Counted from the stretch's first letter, positions 17,816 through 26,868 are shown. The stretch: 64,000 bases of DNA from Jatrophihabitans_A lederbergiae (GCF_031845305.1 NZ_JAVREH010000003.1:62001-126000), one strand, 5' to 3'. Numbers and translations: made by a program. Notes: generated by a model not told the origin, from the letters alone.

Positions 17816-19111
17816 ATGAGTTCCACCGATGTGATCTTGCTGGTTGCGGCCATCCTGCTGGTCCCCACGGCCGGCGCGCTGGCCGCCGTCGACGCCGCAC
17901 TGGCACGGGTGTCGGTCGCCCGCGTCGAGGAGTTCGTGCGCGAGGGCAGGCGCGGTGCCGAGTCGCTGTCCAAGGTGCTGGCCGATCGGGCGAGGCACAC
18001 CAACCTGCTGCTGCTCCTGCGGGTCGCCGCCGAGCTCACCGCGACGGTGTTCGTCACGATCGTCGCGACCTCGCGGTGGAGCAACGACTGGCCCGTCGTG
18101 CTGGCAACCGTGCTGGTCATGGTCGTGGTGTCCTACGTCCTGATCGGCGTGGGGCCCCGGACCATCGGCCGGCAGCAGCCCTACCCGGTCGCGTTGGCAG
18201 GGGCCGCTCCGGTCCTGCTGCTCAGCCGGATCTTCGGGCCGCTGGCCTCGCTGCTGATCCTGATCGGCAACTCCATCACGCCGGGCAGGGGCTTCCGCGA
18301 GGGCCCGTTCTCCTCCGAAGTCGAGATCCGCGAGCTGGTCGATCTCGCCGAGTCGCGCGGAGTCGTGGAGCATGGCGAGCGCCAGATGATCCAGTCGGTG
18401 TTCGACCTCGGCGACACCATCGCCCGCGAGGTGATGGTGCCGCGTACCGACGTGGTCTGGATCGAGAGCACCAAGACGGTGCCGCAGGCCCTCGCGCTGG
18501 CGCTCCGTTCCGGCTTCAGCCGCATTCCGGTGGTCGCCGACAACGTCGATGACATCGTCGGGCTGGTGTATCTCAAGGACCTCGTGCGACGCGGGCAGGA
18601 CGCTGAGCGTGCCCGGCAGACCAAGTTGGACGAGGTGATGCGCCCGGCGACCTTCGTTCCCGAGTCCAAGCCGGTGGACGAGCTGCTGCGCGAGATGCAG
18701 GTGCATCGCTCGCACCTGGCCGTGGTCATCGACGAGTACGGCGGCACCGCCGGGTTGATCACCATCGAGGACATCCTCGAAGAGATCGTCGGCGAGATCC
18801 ACGACGAGTACGACGTCGAGCGGCCACTGATCGAGAACCTCGAGGACGGTTCCGTCCGGCTCACCGCCCGGCTGCCCGTCGAGGACCTCGGTGAGCTGTT
18901 CGATGTCGAGCTGCCCCGCGGCGACGATGTCGAGACCGTCGGTGGCCTGATGGCACAGCTGCTCGGCAGGGTGCCCATCGCTGGTTCGTCGGTGAACGCG
19001 TACGGCCTGGAGCTGACAGCCGAGAGCATCAGCGGTCGGCGGAACCAGATCGACACCGTGCTTGCCAGAAAACTGCCCGATCCCGATCCGGACGAGGATG
19101 CCCATGCCTGA
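17816..19111 (+). CDS. Hemolysin-like DUF21/CBS/CorC_HlyC membrane protein
   Basis: A 431-residue protein. Three to four membrane helices (residues ~1-150) are followed by two CBS domains (residues ~200-320, with SGFSRIPVVAD and HLAVVIDEYGGTAGLIT) and a CorC_HlyC transporter-associated domain at the C-terminus. Family members act in Mg2+/Co2+ homeostasis. Its stop codon overlaps the start of the cytidine-deaminase-like gene. Confidence 0.9.
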   Translation: MSSTDVILLVAAILLVPTAGALAAVDAALARVSVARVEEFVREGRRGAESLSKVLADRARHTNLLLLLRVAAELTATVFVTIVATSRWSNDWPVVLATVLVMVVVSYVLIGVGPRTIGRQQPYPVALAGAAPVLLLSRIFGPLASLLILIGNSITPGRGFREGPFSSEVEIRELVDLAESRGVVEHGERQMIQSVFDLGDTIAREVMVPRTDVVWIESTKTVPQALALALRSGFSRIPVVADNVDDIVGLVYLKDLVRRGQDAERARQTKLDEVMRPATFVPESKPVDELLREMQVHRSHLAVVIDEYGGTAGLITIEDILEEIVGEIHDEYDVERPLIENLEDGSVRLTARLPVEDLGELFDVELPRGDDVETVGGLMAQLLGRVPIAGSSVNAYGLELTAESISGRRNQIDTVLARKLPDPDPDEDAHA

Positions 19112-19475
19112 CACCGCACCGAACGCCCGGTCCGCTGCCGCTGCCGCTGCCCAGCCTGCCTTCGACGCCGAGGACGCCAAGCTCGTCACGCTCGCGCGCG
19201 CCACCCGAGCCCGGACCGGGGCGGCGCAGGGCGCGGCGGTGCGCGACACCGACGGCCGGACGTACGCGGCGGCCACCGTCAGCCTGGCCTCGCTGCGGTT
19301 GAGCGCCCTGCAGGTGGCTGTCGCGATGGCGGTCTCGTCCGGAGCCCCTGGACTCGAGGCTGCCGTGGTGCTCGCGGCGGAGCCAGCAGACCCGGACGGG
19401 GAGGCGGCGGTGGCCGATGTGGCACCGGCAGCCCCGGTGTACTTCGTCGACCTCGCAGGCAGCCCGCACGCCTGA
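19104..19475 (+). CDS. Cytidine deaminase-like protein
   Basis: A 123-residue Ala-rich protein that overlaps the preceding gene (ATGCCTGA). Its position after the CBS gene is where actinobacteria carry a small cytidine-deaminase-like ORF just before era. The segment TVSLASLRLSALQVAVAMA fits the helix after the first zinc ligand of CDA proteins, but HAE and PCxxC zinc motifs are not visible. Activity as a deaminase is therefore doubtful. The expected era gene does not follow. Confidence 0.7.
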   Translation: MPDTAPNARSAAAAAAQPAFDAEDAKLVTLARATRARTGAAQGAAVRDTDGRTYAAATVSLASLRLSALQVAVAMAVSSGAPGLEAAVVLAAEPADPDGEAAVADVAPAAPVYFVDLAGSPHA

Positions 19476-19539
19476 CCCGACTCAGCCGCCGGGGCCGTCT
19501 CAGCCAGCGCGCCCATCCTCAGCCGCGAGTGGCTCCGCG

Positions 19540-20263
19540 CTACCGCCAGGGCGGCAGCACCGGCAGGGCACCGTCGCTCGTGGACAGCGCGGTGCCCGGG
19601 CCACGTCCGGTCAGCCAGCGCAGTGCCGCCGGGAGGGTGCCGTACACCGTCGTCCTGGCTGTGGCTGTGTCCGGGCCGAACCGCAGCTGACGGTCCATGT
19701 CGGTGAGAACCAGGGCGAAGGCCTGCTCCTCGCCGACCGGCAGCCGGTCGTGCGTGCGTTGCAGGCCGAGTTCCAGAACCGCCGCGGGCATGTCCGCGAA
19801 GTCGTGGCCCAGACCGAGATCGACGTGGTGGAACTCCACCTCGAACAGGCGTCCGGCGATCAGGTGGAAGGCCTGCTCCGGCTCGATCCCCGGCCGGCGC
19901 TGGACGGAGGGCCTGCCACGCCGGATCGGGCAGCTCGTGCGCGGCCTCGGCCCACCGCCGCGCTGAGGCACGGACGTCCTCGGCCAGCTCGCCGGCAGGG
20001 CGGCCGGCGCCGGCCTCGATGTCGGCATCGCGCCCGTCCGGCTCGCGGTACATCGACCTCGGCACGCCGGTGCGGGCCCACCCGAACAGGTTGCGCATCC
20101 CATCGCCGCTTCGAGCCACGTGCGAGATGACGTGTCCCCGACTCCACCCCGGTAGGGCCGACGGCTGCCGGGCGGCCTCGTCGGTCAGCCCGTCGAGGGT
20201 GATCAGCAGTCGGCCGGTTGCGGCAGTGACCAGGCACAGGTATTCGTCCACGATGCTCGGCAT
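19540..20263 (-). pseudogene. Mycothiol-dependent maleylpyruvate isomerase-like protein, frameshifted
   Basis: The first ~100 residues from ATG 20263 are clearly an MDMPI/DinB-like N-terminus (ALPGWSRGHVISHVARSGDG, then NLFGWARTG). The remaining part (EPEQAFHLIAGRLFEVEFHH, then VDLGLGHDF, ending at 19540) is in a different frame. The switch lies around 19,890-19,930. The total span of 724 bases is one base more than a multiple of three, consistent with a single indel. The family binds zinc and uses mycothiol. This could be a real lesion or a sequencing error. Confidence 0.75.
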
Positions 20264-20303
20264 GCCCAGGAGTTTGGCAGACCCATGCGACAGTGCTGGA
20301 ACG

Positions 20304-21725
20304 TCACCAGTTGAAGGCGTTCACCCCGCTCAGGGTCCCGACGAACACCGCGTCGCCGTAGAGCAGCGGGGTGGCGAACCGGTTCACCGCGCCCACCGTC
20401 ATCGTGTATCTGGTGGCGCCGGTCCTGGGGTCCATCACATGCAGCACGCCCGCCGAGGTGTCCAGCGCCCACACCAGCCCGCCGCCGACGACCGGGGATC
20501 CGGCGATGTTCGAGGGTGCGTGCCAGAGCACGGTCATCACACCGGTACTGCTGATCTGAACCGCCCGCAGGCCGTCGCTGCACGGCACGTAGACCACGCT
20601 GCCGACCACCGCCGCGCCGCCGAACGACCTGCACAGCGCGCGCTGGGACACCTGGCCGCCGATGCCGCCGAGGTGATCGCGCCTGAGTACGTAGGCGTTG
20701 CCGGACTTGCCGGCGATGAACACGAAGTCGCCGACGATCGCGGGGCCCTGCGAGCCCAGGTCGAGGTCGTCGCGGTTGTCGGTGCGCCAGGTGCTGGGCG
20801 AGAATGAGTCCTGGATCTGCTGGGCTGCGATCTTGAGGACCGAGTCGCTGTAATCATAGGTTCCGGACCCCGCCGTTGCCCCGTTGCCCACCGCGACCAG
20901 CAGGCCGCCGCCGGGGTTCTCGACCGCGCCGGGCGTGCTCCAGATGCCGCCCTCGCGCGAGGTCGGGACGGTGAAGTTCCACAGCGCCGCGGTGGTGGGC
21001 TTGTCCAGATCCAGCCCGACGACACTGCCGCGGTAGCTGCTGCAGTCGCCTGCCAGCCCGCCGTACGGGACGTATACCCGGCGGCCGCTGACCAGCAGTG
21101 CTCCTCGCTGTTGCATCGCCTGTGGCGTGATGCCCGGTACGGACGAGGGCACGTCCACGGTGCGTGACCACTTCACCGCGCCGGTTCCGGGGTTCATTCC
21201 GACCGCCACATGCCGGATCGGGTTGTTCAGGATGGTGACCGCGACGAGGGTGTCGGTGGCGCGGTCGAAGGTGGGGGTGCCGGTGATGCCGGTCGGATCG
21301 ATGTTGCCGCACGGCAGGCTGGAGCCGCTGACCGGGGCGCCGAGGTTGCGCTGCCACACGACCTTGTTGCCCGCCAGTCGGTACACCGAGTTGTGCTCGG
21401 TGACGACGATCTTCATGCCGCGGTCGACGGTGATGGGCTGGCCGTACACCGCGCCGTCCAGCGGGATCGACCACACCTGCTTCGGGGCGGTCGTAACCCG
21501 CTTGGCGCTGATCGCGTAACCGGAGCGCTTGCCGTCCCCGTGGTACGTCGGCCAGTCGTAGTAGCTGGTGGTGGTGGCTTGAACGGCAGCCGGAGCCTTT
21601 CCGAGCACCGGCGCAGCGGCGGCACCTGCGGCTGTCGGCGCCGCGGTGGCGGATGCCACCAGGGTCGACGGAACGGCGGCGGCAAGGACAAGTGAGGCGC
21701 ACGCAAGGTAGCGATTCAATTGCAT
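20304..21725 (-). CDS. Secreted PQQ-like beta-propeller repeat protein
   Basis: A 473-residue protein. A Sec signal peptide (RYLACASLVLAAAVPSTLVA) ends in an Ala-rich cleavage region near residue 28. The mature part is a series of WD/PQQ-type blades, for example ALDTSAGVLHVMDPRTGATR and the opening DWPTYHGDGKRSG. It is probably an extracellular or wall-associated beta-propeller. Catalytic dehydrogenase residues are not evident, so enzyme function is not claimed. Two Cys pairs (e.g. LPCGN, GDCSS) may form disulfides. Confidence 0.82.
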   Translation of the reverse strand: MQLNRYLACASLVLAAAVPSTLVASATAAPTAAGAAAAPVLGKAPAAVQATTTSYYDWPTYHGDGKRSGYAISAKRVTTAPKQVWSIPLDGAVYGQPITVDRGMKIVVTEHNSVYRLAGNKVVWQRNLGAPVSGSSLPCGNIDPTGITGTPTFDRATDTLVAVTILNNPIRHVAVGMNPGTGAVKWSRTVDVPSSVPGITPQAMQQRGALLVSGRRVYVPYGGLAGDCSSYRGSVVGLDLDKPTTAALWNFTVPTSREGGIWSTPGAVENPGGGLLVAVGNGATAGSGTYDYSDSVLKIAAQQIQDSFSPSTWRTDNRDDLDLGSQGPAIVGDFVFIAGKSGNAYVLRRDHLGGIGGQVSQRALCRSFGGAAVVGSVVYVPCSDGLRAVQISSTGVMTVLWHAPSNIAGSPVVGGGLVWALDTSAGVLHVMDPRTGATRYTMTVGAVNRFATPLLYGDAVFVGTLSGVNAFNW

Positions 21726-21837
21726 AACGTGATATTAACCGGAGGACGCCGAGTCTGCACACCGACAAACATGGGCCTCGAACCCTGGGTCGCGCGCGGG
21801 TGGAGTCCTGCCTACTGCGGGCTGGCGTGTTCGAGGC

Positions 21838-21880
21838 TGCATAGCCTGCGGCGTGATGCCAGGTACGGACGAGGATGGCC
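21838..21880 (-). pseudogene. Duplicated scrap of the beta-propeller gene
   Basis: About 36 bases here nearly repeat 21114-21150 inside the beta-propeller gene, both containing GGTACGGACGAGG. Read on the minus strand they encode SSVPGITPQAMQ, the same peptide as in the intact protein. The flanks have diverged, so this looks like the residue of a second copy. Confidence 0.5.
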
Positions 21881-21960
21881 CGGTGGTGATCGACCGGACC
21901 TGCTTCCGGGCCGCAGTGGCGGATGCCGCCCGAGCCGGCCGGTAGCAGCGGAAGGTGGAA

Positions 21961-22290
21961 TCAGGCGCTCGGCTCAGTCCCGTCTGCCTGCGGCCGGAGG
22001 AAGATCGCGACCAGCACGCCGGTTGCCACGCACAATCCCGCGTTGACCCAGATCGCGGTCGTCACGCCGGACAGGACGGTGCGCCCGCTCACCACCGAGG
22101 GAATGGATCCGCGCGGTGGCGATCGCGCTCATGATGGGAATGCCCATCGTGATGCCCACTTGCTGACTCATCGTGGCCCATCCGGTGGCCAAACCCTGCT
22201 TGTCGTCGGGTAGGCCGGACGTCGCGGTCACCATTAATCCGACGATCGCCATCAGGTTGGCGATTCCGCCGACGAAGGTGGCGATGTGGA
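21961..22290 (-). pseudogene. Remnant of an MFS drug transporter C-terminus
   Basis: The minus strand reads HIATFVGGIANLMAIVGLM, then GLPDDKQGLATGWATMSQQV and GITMGIPIMSAIATA. After a frame change it continues as SGVTTAIWVNAGLCVATGVL and ends LRPQADGTEPSA. These are the last helices of a DHA2/EmrB-type MFS exporter. The N-terminal two thirds of the protein are missing and at least one frameshift is present, so it is a decayed gene. Confidence 0.65.
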
Positions 22291-22441
22291 CGAGATCATG
22301 GTAAACACGCCGTTGGCCGGCCTGCAGGACCGGGTGGAGTCCTACCTGCTGCTCGCCGCGGCCTTCGAGAACTCCCGGACGTCCGACCGTCCTCAGTCTG
22401 AGGGTGTGTCAGTCTGAAGTGCGTGTCAGCTCGACTGGGCC

Positions 22442-22723
22442 TCAGGTGAAGCGACGGGTGCCTGAGTGCTCTGGACCAGTGTCGCCCGAGACCGCCTGCT
22501 CGGCGTCCTCGTCGTCCAAGGTGACGCCCTCGAGCGGATTGCCGGCGGCGGTTCCAGTCAATTCGGGTGCCGTGCCGGCTTCCGGCGCGTCGGTGGGTGG
22601 GGGTCCGCCGTCCGACGCCCGGCTCAGGCCGCTCGACTGGTTGCTCTCGGTGCGTTCGGACTCGGGGTTGTTGTAGGGATCAATGCCGTCATGCGGCTCA
22701 ACGTTCTCAGTGGACTGGGTCAC
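22442..22723 (-). CDS. Small acidic hydrophilic protein, unknown
   Basis: A 93-residue protein starting at GTG 22723, rich in Glu, Asp, Asn, Pro and Gly, without hydrophobic core segments, and probably disordered. I recognise no family. Short acidic proteins of this kind (start like MTQSTENVEPHDGIDPYNNP) are frequent in actinobacteria. Coding potential is moderate because the surroundings are degraded. Confidence 0.4.
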   Translation of the reverse strand: MTQSTENVEPHDGIDPYNNPESERTESNQSSGLSRASDGGPPPTDAPEAGTAPELTGTAAGNPLEGVTLDDEDAEQAVSGDTGPEHSGTRRFT

Positions 22724-23695
22724 GGGCTCACGCTACCGCTCGGAGCTTGTGGTGGCGCTCGGCCGCGCGGAGGCAGAAGGGCCTCCGGTCGTGGCAATAC
22801 GACGAGCTGCATGCCGGGTATTTGCGATTGCCGGACTATTTCGCGGCGGCAGCGATCGTGATCGTCGACGACGATTCCCTCGGGCCCGGCATAGTCGACA
22901 CGTTCGAGACCATCGCCCAAAGGCCGTCTTGATGGCCTGTCACGGGGTCCTCACCATCAGAACCGACGCGGTCGATGCTCTTCTTGGTGTAGTTGCCCAA
23001 CGACGACGCTCTACGGTCCAGCGTCGATGCTCGCCGCTATCGAGGACGCGACCGGGCAGGGATGAGTGTGTCACTCGCCGGCGTACCGACGATGGATCGG
23101 GACGCGCTGGTCGCTGCGGTGGAACGACATCTGGACCAGGGCATCGTGGTGATTGCGCCGGTTGCCTCGGCCCAGCAGGCAGTCGCCGGCATTCCACCGA
23201 GCGTGCTATTTGTCATGATCGATGGTGATCCGGAGCTTGCGGGGCTACTGGGGCGCCGGCCTCGCCGGCCGCCTCAGTGGCTCGGGATTCGCCCGTCCGA
23301 CTCAAGCCCAGCCGCGACGAAGCCACCGCTCAACCACGCCGGCCTACCCCTTCCCGCGCGCGTATTGCCAGGTGCTGGCCGCCGACCCGAGGTTCGCGGA
23401 CGAGGTGGCGATCGACGCCACCGAATCGGAACCGGATCTGTGCAAGCCACGTAACGCCTCGGGTCCCGGCACCGCCCCGCGTTACCGGCCCGACGTACCG
23501 CCATGCGCACCGGCCGGTCCACGCTTCTCTGGCAGTACGGCGAGTCGGTTGACCGCGACAACTACGCCGACATCGACCAGATCAATCCCCGGACCGCCGG
23601 GTTGCTCGCACCCGACGGCGGCGTCACCGTGGGGCCGCGCTAGCTGTGACGTCAAATCGTCCGAATCGGCAGGTACCTTCGCTGAGAAGCGTCGT
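22724..23695. other. Decayed intergenic stretch with gene scraps
   Basis: About 970 bases without an intact gene I can support. Short protein-like runs appear in different plus-strand frames. Examples are SWQYDELHAGYLRLPDYF near 22,800; DALVAAVERHLDQGIVVIAP near 23,110; and YPFPRAYCQVLAADPRF near 23,350. A 46-codon tail from ATG 23503 to TAG 23643 has normal codon bias. Breaks by frameshift and stop between them suggest remnants of one or more plus-strand genes; families not identified. Confidence 0.5.
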
Positions 23696-24301
23696 CTAGT
23701 GCTCGGGCGGCGGAATCAGACCTGCGGCTACAGCCGCTTCCCGGTAGGCGCGGGCGAGATCATCCAATGATGAATGGGCATTCAGTCCACTGGGGTTGGG
23801 CACGACCCAGAGCTGGGCGCCGGCCAGACGGTCGGGCTGCTGGCCGACGGTGGCCCGCGGCCGACTGAACGCGATCCGGTACGCGGTGATACCGAGCACC
23901 GCCACCACTGCCGGCGCGACGCGATCTACCAACTCCACCAGGCGACGAGCGCCGGCTTCGAGCTCCGTAGCGGTCAGCTCGTCGGCCCGGGCGGTCGCCC
24001 GGGGCGCGAGGTTGGTGATTCCGACGCCCGCCGCCAGGAGCAACGCTCGGTCCTCGGCCGAATAACCGGCGGCAGCGTCGATAACCCTGTCAACGATGCC
24101 TGCGCGATACAGCGCGGGATAGAACCGATTACCCCGGCGTGCGAAATGCGCCTGAACGGCTGCGGTCCACAAACCAGGGTTGATACCGACGAACAACAGC
24201 TGCGTTCGTTCGCCGAGCAGATCAGGCACCGTGGCGTCGCGATAGGAATCCAGCTGCGTCCGGGTGAAGCTCACCGCCGCAGCATAGAAGAGATCGCGCA
24301 C
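23696..24301 (-). CDS. mug: G/U mismatch-specific DNA glycosylase
   Basis: A 201-residue Mug-family uracil-DNA glycosylase fold. The active-site motif FVGINPGLWTAA lies near residue 38, then HFARRGNRFYPALYRAGI, and the second motif VPNPSGLNAH near residue 170. It removes U or ethenocytosine from mispairs with G. A GTG nine codons in (24274) may be the real start, since the family usually begins close to FTRTQLDSYRD. Confidence 0.88.
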   Translation of the reverse strand: MRDLFYAAAVSFTRTQLDSYRDATVPDLLGERTQLLFVGINPGLWTAAVQAHFARRGNRFYPALYRAGIVDRVIDAAAGYSAEDRALLLAAGVGITNLAPRATARADELTATELEAGARRLVELVDRVAPAVVAVLGITAYRIAFSRPRATVGQQPDRLAGAQLWVVPNPSGLNAHSSLDDLARAYREAAVAAGLIPPPEH

Positions 24302-24338
24302 GGCATCACCGGCGTCCGCAGCAGGACGGCTGACGGTG

Positions 24339-25307
24339 TCAGCCGATCAGTGACTCGAGCCGCGCGTAGGAGCTCTCCATGCCGTCGGTCATGCCGGTGG
24401 CAAGAGCGGTGTCTCGGACTGTGGCATCGGGATAGGTGATGAGCACGGACACCAGCGTGCCGCCCTCGACCGGGGTGAGGGTGAGTTCGTTGGTGGTCGA
24501 CGGGCCATCGGTGCCAATCATGGTCTCAGTGGTCACGCTTCGGTGTGGCGGCAGGGACTCCAGCAGCGTTCCAGTGAAACTGAACCTTCCTTCGCCGTCG
24601 AGCTTTTCCCATTCATAGCGATAGGTCTGCCCCACCTCGGTAGCGACCTCGCACACCGGCATCGTCCAGCCGTCGGGCCCGAGCAGCCACTGCCGCAGCA
24701 GTGCCGGCTCCTGGTGTGCCTGCCACACCGCGTCCGGGTCGCCGCGGACGACCCGGCTGATGCGCACCTGGGTGTCGCTGAGAACCTGGGTCGTCGTCCC
24801 GTCGCCGGCTGCGAACGCGGCGAGATCGGCGAGGACGGCGTCCATCTGACCCATTGCCTCGGTCATGCCTTGTTCCATGCCCATGCTGAGCAACTTCTCC
24901 AACTCGTCGACCGAGTTGAAGCGGGTCGTGGTGGACACCCGGGAGCCATTCGGCGTTGCATCAAAGGCAAAGATCATCCGCATCGAGGGCATCTGGGGGT
25001 TCGCCGTGCCGTCCGGGTTCGCGAACCCGTTTCGCACTTCGAAGCTCTTGAGCTCGTCGACGGCGACCCATTCCCAGTAGCCGCGCGAGACGTCGCCATC
25101 CGGGCCGGTCATCGCGTACTCGCTGCGACCGCCGACGTAGCCGTCGTGGCGGGTGAACACGGCAGGGTAGGTGGGCGGCCCCCAGAAGCGCTCGAGCATC
25201 CGCGGGTCGAGGTAGGCGTCCCAGAGTCGGCGCGGCGTGACGGTGAAGTCGGCGACCACGGTCATGGTGAGCGACTCGGCATCCTTGGTGACGGAGGTGA
25301 TGGGCAT
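24339..25307 (-). CDS. Double SRPBCC (AHSA1-like) domain protein
   Basis: A 322-residue protein with two tandem START/AHSA1-type domains (residues ~1-160 and ~165-322). Each opens with a DxWxAxxxPxxLxxWxxGP-like pattern (RLWDAYLDPRMLERFWGPP; AVWQAHQEPALLRQWLLGPD). These helix-grip folds bind hydrophobic ligands. The ATG 25307 is preceded by AGGAG, whereas the open frame upstream has no homology. It is cotranscribed with the ArsR gene just upstream, a very common pair. Confidence 0.88.
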   Translation of the reverse strand: MPITSVTKDAESLTMTVVADFTVTPRRLWDAYLDPRMLERFWGPPTYPAVFTRHDGYVGGRSEYAMTGPDGDVSRGYWEWVAVDELKSFEVRNGFANPDGTANPQMPSMRMIFAFDATPNGSRVSTTTRFNSVDELEKLLSMGMEQGMTEAMGQMDAVLADLAAFAAGDGTTTQVLSDTQVRISRVVRGDPDAVWQAHQEPALLRQWLLGPDGWTMPVCEVATEVGQTYRYEWEKLDGEGRFSFTGTLLESLPPHRSVTTETMIGTDGPSTTNELTLTPVEGGTLVSVLITYPDATVRDTALATGMTDGMESSYARLESLIG

Positions 25308-25333
25308 CGTTGGCTCCTGTCTTGTTGTGGCTG

Positions 25334-25672
25334 TTACTGCGGCTCGGCGAGCAGCGCGTCCAGTCGCTCGACGCGGGCGCGCCAAATTTGTTCATAGGAA
25401 TCCAGCAGCGCCTGGGCCCGCCGGATCACGTCGGGGTTGCCGCGGACGATCCGCTCACGGCCATGCGGCTGCTTTTTCACCAGCCCGGCTCCCTCCAACA
25501 CCGCGACATGCTTCTGCACGGCGGCGAAGGACATGTCGTAGGACGCGGCCAGTTCGGAGACCGTCGCCTCACCGGCCAACGTCCGCCGCACGATGTCGCG
25601 CCGCGTCGCATCTGCCAAGGCCCGAAAGATCCGGTCGACCTCGGCTTCGCTCAGTGCATCTTGTACAACCAT
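25334..25672 (-). CDS. ArsR-family winged-helix regulator
   Basis: A 112-residue ArsR/SmtB-type HTH (RALADATRRDIVRR, SELAASYDMSFAAVQKHVAV), without the metal-binding ELCV-type motif. It probably represses its own operon with the SRPBCC gene 27 bases downstream. The ATG at 25672 lies inside a perfect palindrome, a likely autoregulatory operator. An alternative start at 25690 would pass through the palindrome. Confidence 0.88.
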   Translation of the reverse strand: MVVQDALSEAEVDRIFRALADATRRDIVRRTLAGEATVSELAASYDMSFAAVQKHVAVLEGAGLVKKQPHGRERIVRGNPDVIRRAQALLDSYEQIWRARVERLDALLAEPQ

Positions 25673-25681
25673 TTGGTTGTA
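25664..25681. promoter_or_regulatory. Perfect palindrome over the arsR start, likely operator
   Basis: TACAACCA-TT-TGGTTGTA, an 18-base perfect inverted repeat with 8-base arms. It covers the arsR start codon and lies between divergent arsR and the reductase remnant. Position and symmetry fit a binding site for the ArsR dimer controlling both directions. Confidence 0.6.
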
Positions 25682-25754
25682 TGGTGGCACTCGGCGGAAC
25701 GCTCGTCAACCCCCTTCCACTCAACTTCCAGTGAGAAGCGACAGGAGCTCCATC

Positions 25755-26252
25755 GTGGTGCAGGCGTTCTATCACCCTTGACGGCGTCGTCCAGGCGCGC
25801 GGCGGCCCGGACGAGGATCGCGAAGGCGGCTTCGAGCACGGCGGCTGGGCGATGGACTACGACGCGGCCGCGGCGGACCAGCCCGACGGGGACGGCGTCG
25901 ACCACATCGTTGAGGAGTGGGAGAGCAGAACCGAGGCGCTGCTGCTCGGTCGCAGAACGTACGAGATCTTCGCCGGCTCGTGGGGCGTGTGGGACGAGAA
26001 CGCACCGGGTTGGCAGGGGAGCTGACCAGAAGGTACAACCGCATCCCCAAGTACGTTGCCTCGCGCACGCTGACTGAGGTCGGCTGGCAGAACTCGCAGC
26101 TCCTCGGGCCTGACGTTCCCGCTGCGGTCACGAAGCTGCGTGCGGCGCCGCGCGGCGAGATCCGGGTGTGGGGCAGTACCAAACTGATCCGGACAGAGCG
26201 CAGCTGGCGTCCCAGCTGTGCTTCGACTTCACCAACTACCGGCTGGGAATAG
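25755..26252 (+). pseudogene. RibD_C/dihydrofolate reductase-like protein, multiply frameshifted
   Basis: A good SD (AGGAG, 25743-25747) precedes GTG 25755, but the frame stops after eight codons. The family sequence then resumes in a second frame (ITLDGVVQARGGPDEDREGG, then ALLLGRRTYEIFAGSWG) until TGA 26023. It continues in a third frame (YNRIPKYVASRTL, then GEIRVWGSTKL). The C-terminal half-domain is missing. Such reductase-like genes often neighbour ArsR/SRPBCC pairs, supporting the assignment. Confidence 0.75.
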
Positions 26253-26410
26253 TCTTCGTCGCAGAGGCCACACGCCCCGACCAGCGAAGAGGGAACGACG
26301 CTCAAAATGGAAGGAACCGGCAGCCCGCGAGCGCTAGCGCCGCCCGGCGACGCCTCACCTGGACGGAACATGACTCTGGTCCCCGGGTTCCCGGGGGGGC
26401 CCGAGGTCTG

Positions 26411-26483
<73 letters not shown>

Positions 26484-26589
26484 CTGTTCAGTTGCTGCGC
26501 CCGGTCTTGCTGAGCACGAGTCGAAACCTTACCAGACCGGCGACCCTAGCCCAGACAACCGGGTGTCGGCGTTGACCCCCCTTCCGGCA

Positions 26590-26785
26590 CTGTGGTTGGG
26601 TTGGGCGTTACGACGGCAGTGAAGGAAGTCCGGTGCGAATCCGGCGCGGTCCCGCCACTGTTACCGAGGAGCAAGCCCCGACACACCACGGCCGCAAGGC
26701 TGGAAGGTGGGGTGAGCGACGCGCCGCCCAGCGGCCAGAATCGGGAGCCAGGATACTTCGGCCGTCGGCAGTGGCCCCAGGGCGT
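26590..26785 (+). ncRNA. Cobalamin (AdoCbl) riboswitch
   Basis: The conserved core GGTGCGAATCCGGCGCGGTC followed by CCGCCACTGT lies at 26633-26661. The B12-box-like sequence GAGCCAGGATAC lies near 26745-26756. Spacing and order match the cobalamin riboswitch. It precedes the B12 operon starting with cobD, so cobalamin should shut the operon down. A leader ORF with a strong SD begins 24 bases after the estimated end; the SD at 26797-26801 is the likely site of translational control. Confidence 0.92.
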
Positions 26786-26808
26786 GGATACCCGACGGAG
26801 GTAGTGGA

Positions 26809-26868
26809 ATGACCGTGCATGAACCCGGCAGTCGAACGTCGCACGCGCGATCGCTGACCCGCCACTAG
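26809..26868 (+). CDS. 19-codon leader ORF between riboswitch and cobD
   Basis: ATG 26809 is preceded by GGAGG seven bases upstream. The 19 codons give MTVHEPGSRTSHARSLTRH and end at TAG 26866-26868. That stop is directly followed by the cobD ATG in the same register. cobD itself has no SD in the preceding bases, so ribosomes probably reach it by termination-reinitiation from this ORF. No homology recognised; the product may be irrelevant and only its translation matter. Confidence 0.5.
   Translation: MTVHEPGSRTSHARSLTRH

Noticed and set aside
17387..20263. Very long minus-strand open frame (over 900 codons) antisense to ybeY and the CBS gene
   Set aside because: Only its first ~100 codons resemble a protein family (MDMPI). 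The rest is Ala/Arg/Gln/His-rich antisense of well-supported genes, a known effect of high GC.
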